In this document: in pieces, positions 5,667-6,123 of the stretch
Layout of the letters: each line of letters opens with the position of its first letter
How positions within the stretch are numbered: position 1 is the first letter of the stretch
Source: Rhodothermia bacterium
Lineage (GTDB): Bacteria > Bacteroidota > Rhodothermia > Rhodothermales > JABDKH01
Length of the DNA: 6,123 nucleotides
Assembly (NCBI GenBank): GCA_030431165.1
Contig: JAUIJQ010000220.1
Coordinates: 1-6,123, forward strand
Direction of reading: 5' to 3'
The notes under the pieces: model-generated
What the model saw: the letters and a program-made list of their open reading frames with translations, nothing else
The model's database searches: none
What the model was told of the DNA's origin: nothing
Position numbers and translations under genes: made by a program

Positions 5667-6008
5667 ATGAGCGCGAAGTTTGTGCTGAAGAAGACCGCCG
5701 ACGGTCAGTGCATGTTCAACCTGTGTTCTTCCAACGGCCAGGTCATCCTGACTTCCGAGCGTTACGCCCAGAAATCTGGTGCGCTGAACGGCATTGAGTC
5801 CGTGAGAAAGAATTCGGTGATAGAGGCGCGCTACGACCGGGGCACATCCGACAGCGGTAAACCGTATTTTCGTCTGAAGGCCGCGAACGGCCAGGTGATC
5901 GGTGTTTCGCAGATGTACGCTGGAGCGGACACATGCGAGGCCGGCATTGAGTCGGTGAAGCGTACGGCCGCAATCGCAACCGTTGACGACCAGACAGGCG
6001 CTCAGTAG
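5667..6008 (+). CDS. yegP: YegP-family protein (DUF1508, UPF0339), two tandem repeats
   Basis: A small cytoplasmic protein of 113 residues, close to the 110 of E. coli YegP, whose biochemical role is not established. It has two DUF1508 repeats 51 residues apart. Repeat 1 (about 4-50) has NGQVILTSERY (23-33) and GIESVRKN (42-49). Repeat 2 (about 54-101) has NGQVIGVSQMY (74-84) and GIESVKRT (93-100). Each repeat keeps the F.L...NGQ.I..S..Y pattern and the GIESV signature. The short polar tail is not conserved. There is no signal peptide. No strong SD precedes the ATG (only a GAAG 13-16 bases upstream). It lies 78 bp after the exported-protein gene and may have its own promoter, so membership in the sigma operon is uncertain. 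The family call is secure. Confidence 0.93.
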   Translation: MSAKFVLKKTADGQCMFNLCSSNGQVILTSERYAQKSGALNGIESVRKNSVIEARYDRGTSDSGKPYFRLKAANGQVIGVSQMYAGADTCEAGIESVKRTAAIATVDDQTGAQ

Positions 6009-6080
6009 CGTCGCACCGACAGCCATCCCCCCTCAATAGTTTTAACCGGAAGACGACGAGTATGCCCGGGCGCACGAGGC

Positions 6081-6123
6081 ATGGCTGACCAGTTCGGTGG
6101 CCCGCAGCCCCGTGGCATAAAGC
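6081..6123 (+). CDS. Possible start of a further gene, cut by the window edge
   Basis: ATG 6081 opens a frame that stays open to the last base (14 codons, MADQFGGPQPRGIK). GAGG lies at 6076-6079, almost touching the ATG and so poorly spaced. The residues recall the N-terminus of small DUF3467 proteins, but 14 residues cannot establish that. The region between the yegP stop and this point (6009-6080) shows an A/T-rich TAGTTTTA (6036-6043) and no clear hairpin terminator. Confidence 0.25.
   Translation, partial: MADQFGGPQPRGIK

Noticed and set aside
5659..5670. Three-codon ORF ATGACCCGATGA overlapping the yegP start
   Set aside because: It could be a coupling mini-ORF, but a three-codon frame is expected by chance and it has no ribosome binding site.
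5190..6026. Minus-strand 278-codon open frame, the longest antisense frame
   Set aside because: It runs opposite to the exported-protein gene and to yegP. The yegP match to its family in the plus frame is decisive.

Overview
The window (6,123 bp, roughly 60% G+C by eye) looks like ordinary bacterial chromosome. It has house-keeping metabolism on the minus strand at the left and a plus-strand regulatory/envelope operon at the right. No transposase, integrase, tRNA, rRNA or CRISPR array was seen. The host is a Gram-negative-type bacterium: it has a membrane-linked class 2 dihydroorotate dehydrogenase, and an ECF sigma factor paired with a FecR-domain transmembrane protein. The phylum cannot be fixed. 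Weak or absent Shine-Dalgarno sequences before several genes and a TATATTCG-type box would suit Bacteroidota such as Rhodothermia, but other GC-rich phyla are possible.

Left part, minus strand. A long-chain acyl-CoA synthetase runs from its ATG at 1608 off the left edge (536 codons visible, C-terminus missing). Upstream of it in transcription order, with a 77-bp gap, lies pyrD (1686-2891). That gap carries two abutting inverted repeats (1608-1641) directly before the synthetase start. PyrD has a class 2 layout but carries Cys where class 2 enzymes normally have the catalytic Ser. Two tandem hairpins (2894-2931) sit directly before its ATG.

Middle, 2892-3388. This 497-bp divergent intergenic region has no convincing gene. 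It holds the pyrD leader hairpins, a 9-bp direct repeat (3010-3030), a cluster of strong RNA hairpins ending in a 17-bp stem (about 3100-3253, foldable as plus-strand RNA), and an inverted repeat that ends on the first base of the sigma-factor start codon (3361-3389).

Right part, plus strand. Three genes are joined by ATGA overlaps: an ECF-type sigma factor (3389-4012), a single-pass FecR-domain protein that is probably its anti-sigma factor (4009-5061), and a small exported protein of unknown family (5058-5588). They look like one translationally coupled signalling unit in which the exported protein is the ligand, sensor partner or output. A short promoter-like gap follows, then a two-repeat YegP/DUF1508 protein (5667-6008). 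The right edge may contain the first 14 codons of another gene (6081 onward).

The items most worth following up are the sigma/FecR/exported-protein cassette, the unexplained structured region upstream of it, and the Cys-for-Ser PyrD. None can be called new without homology searches.
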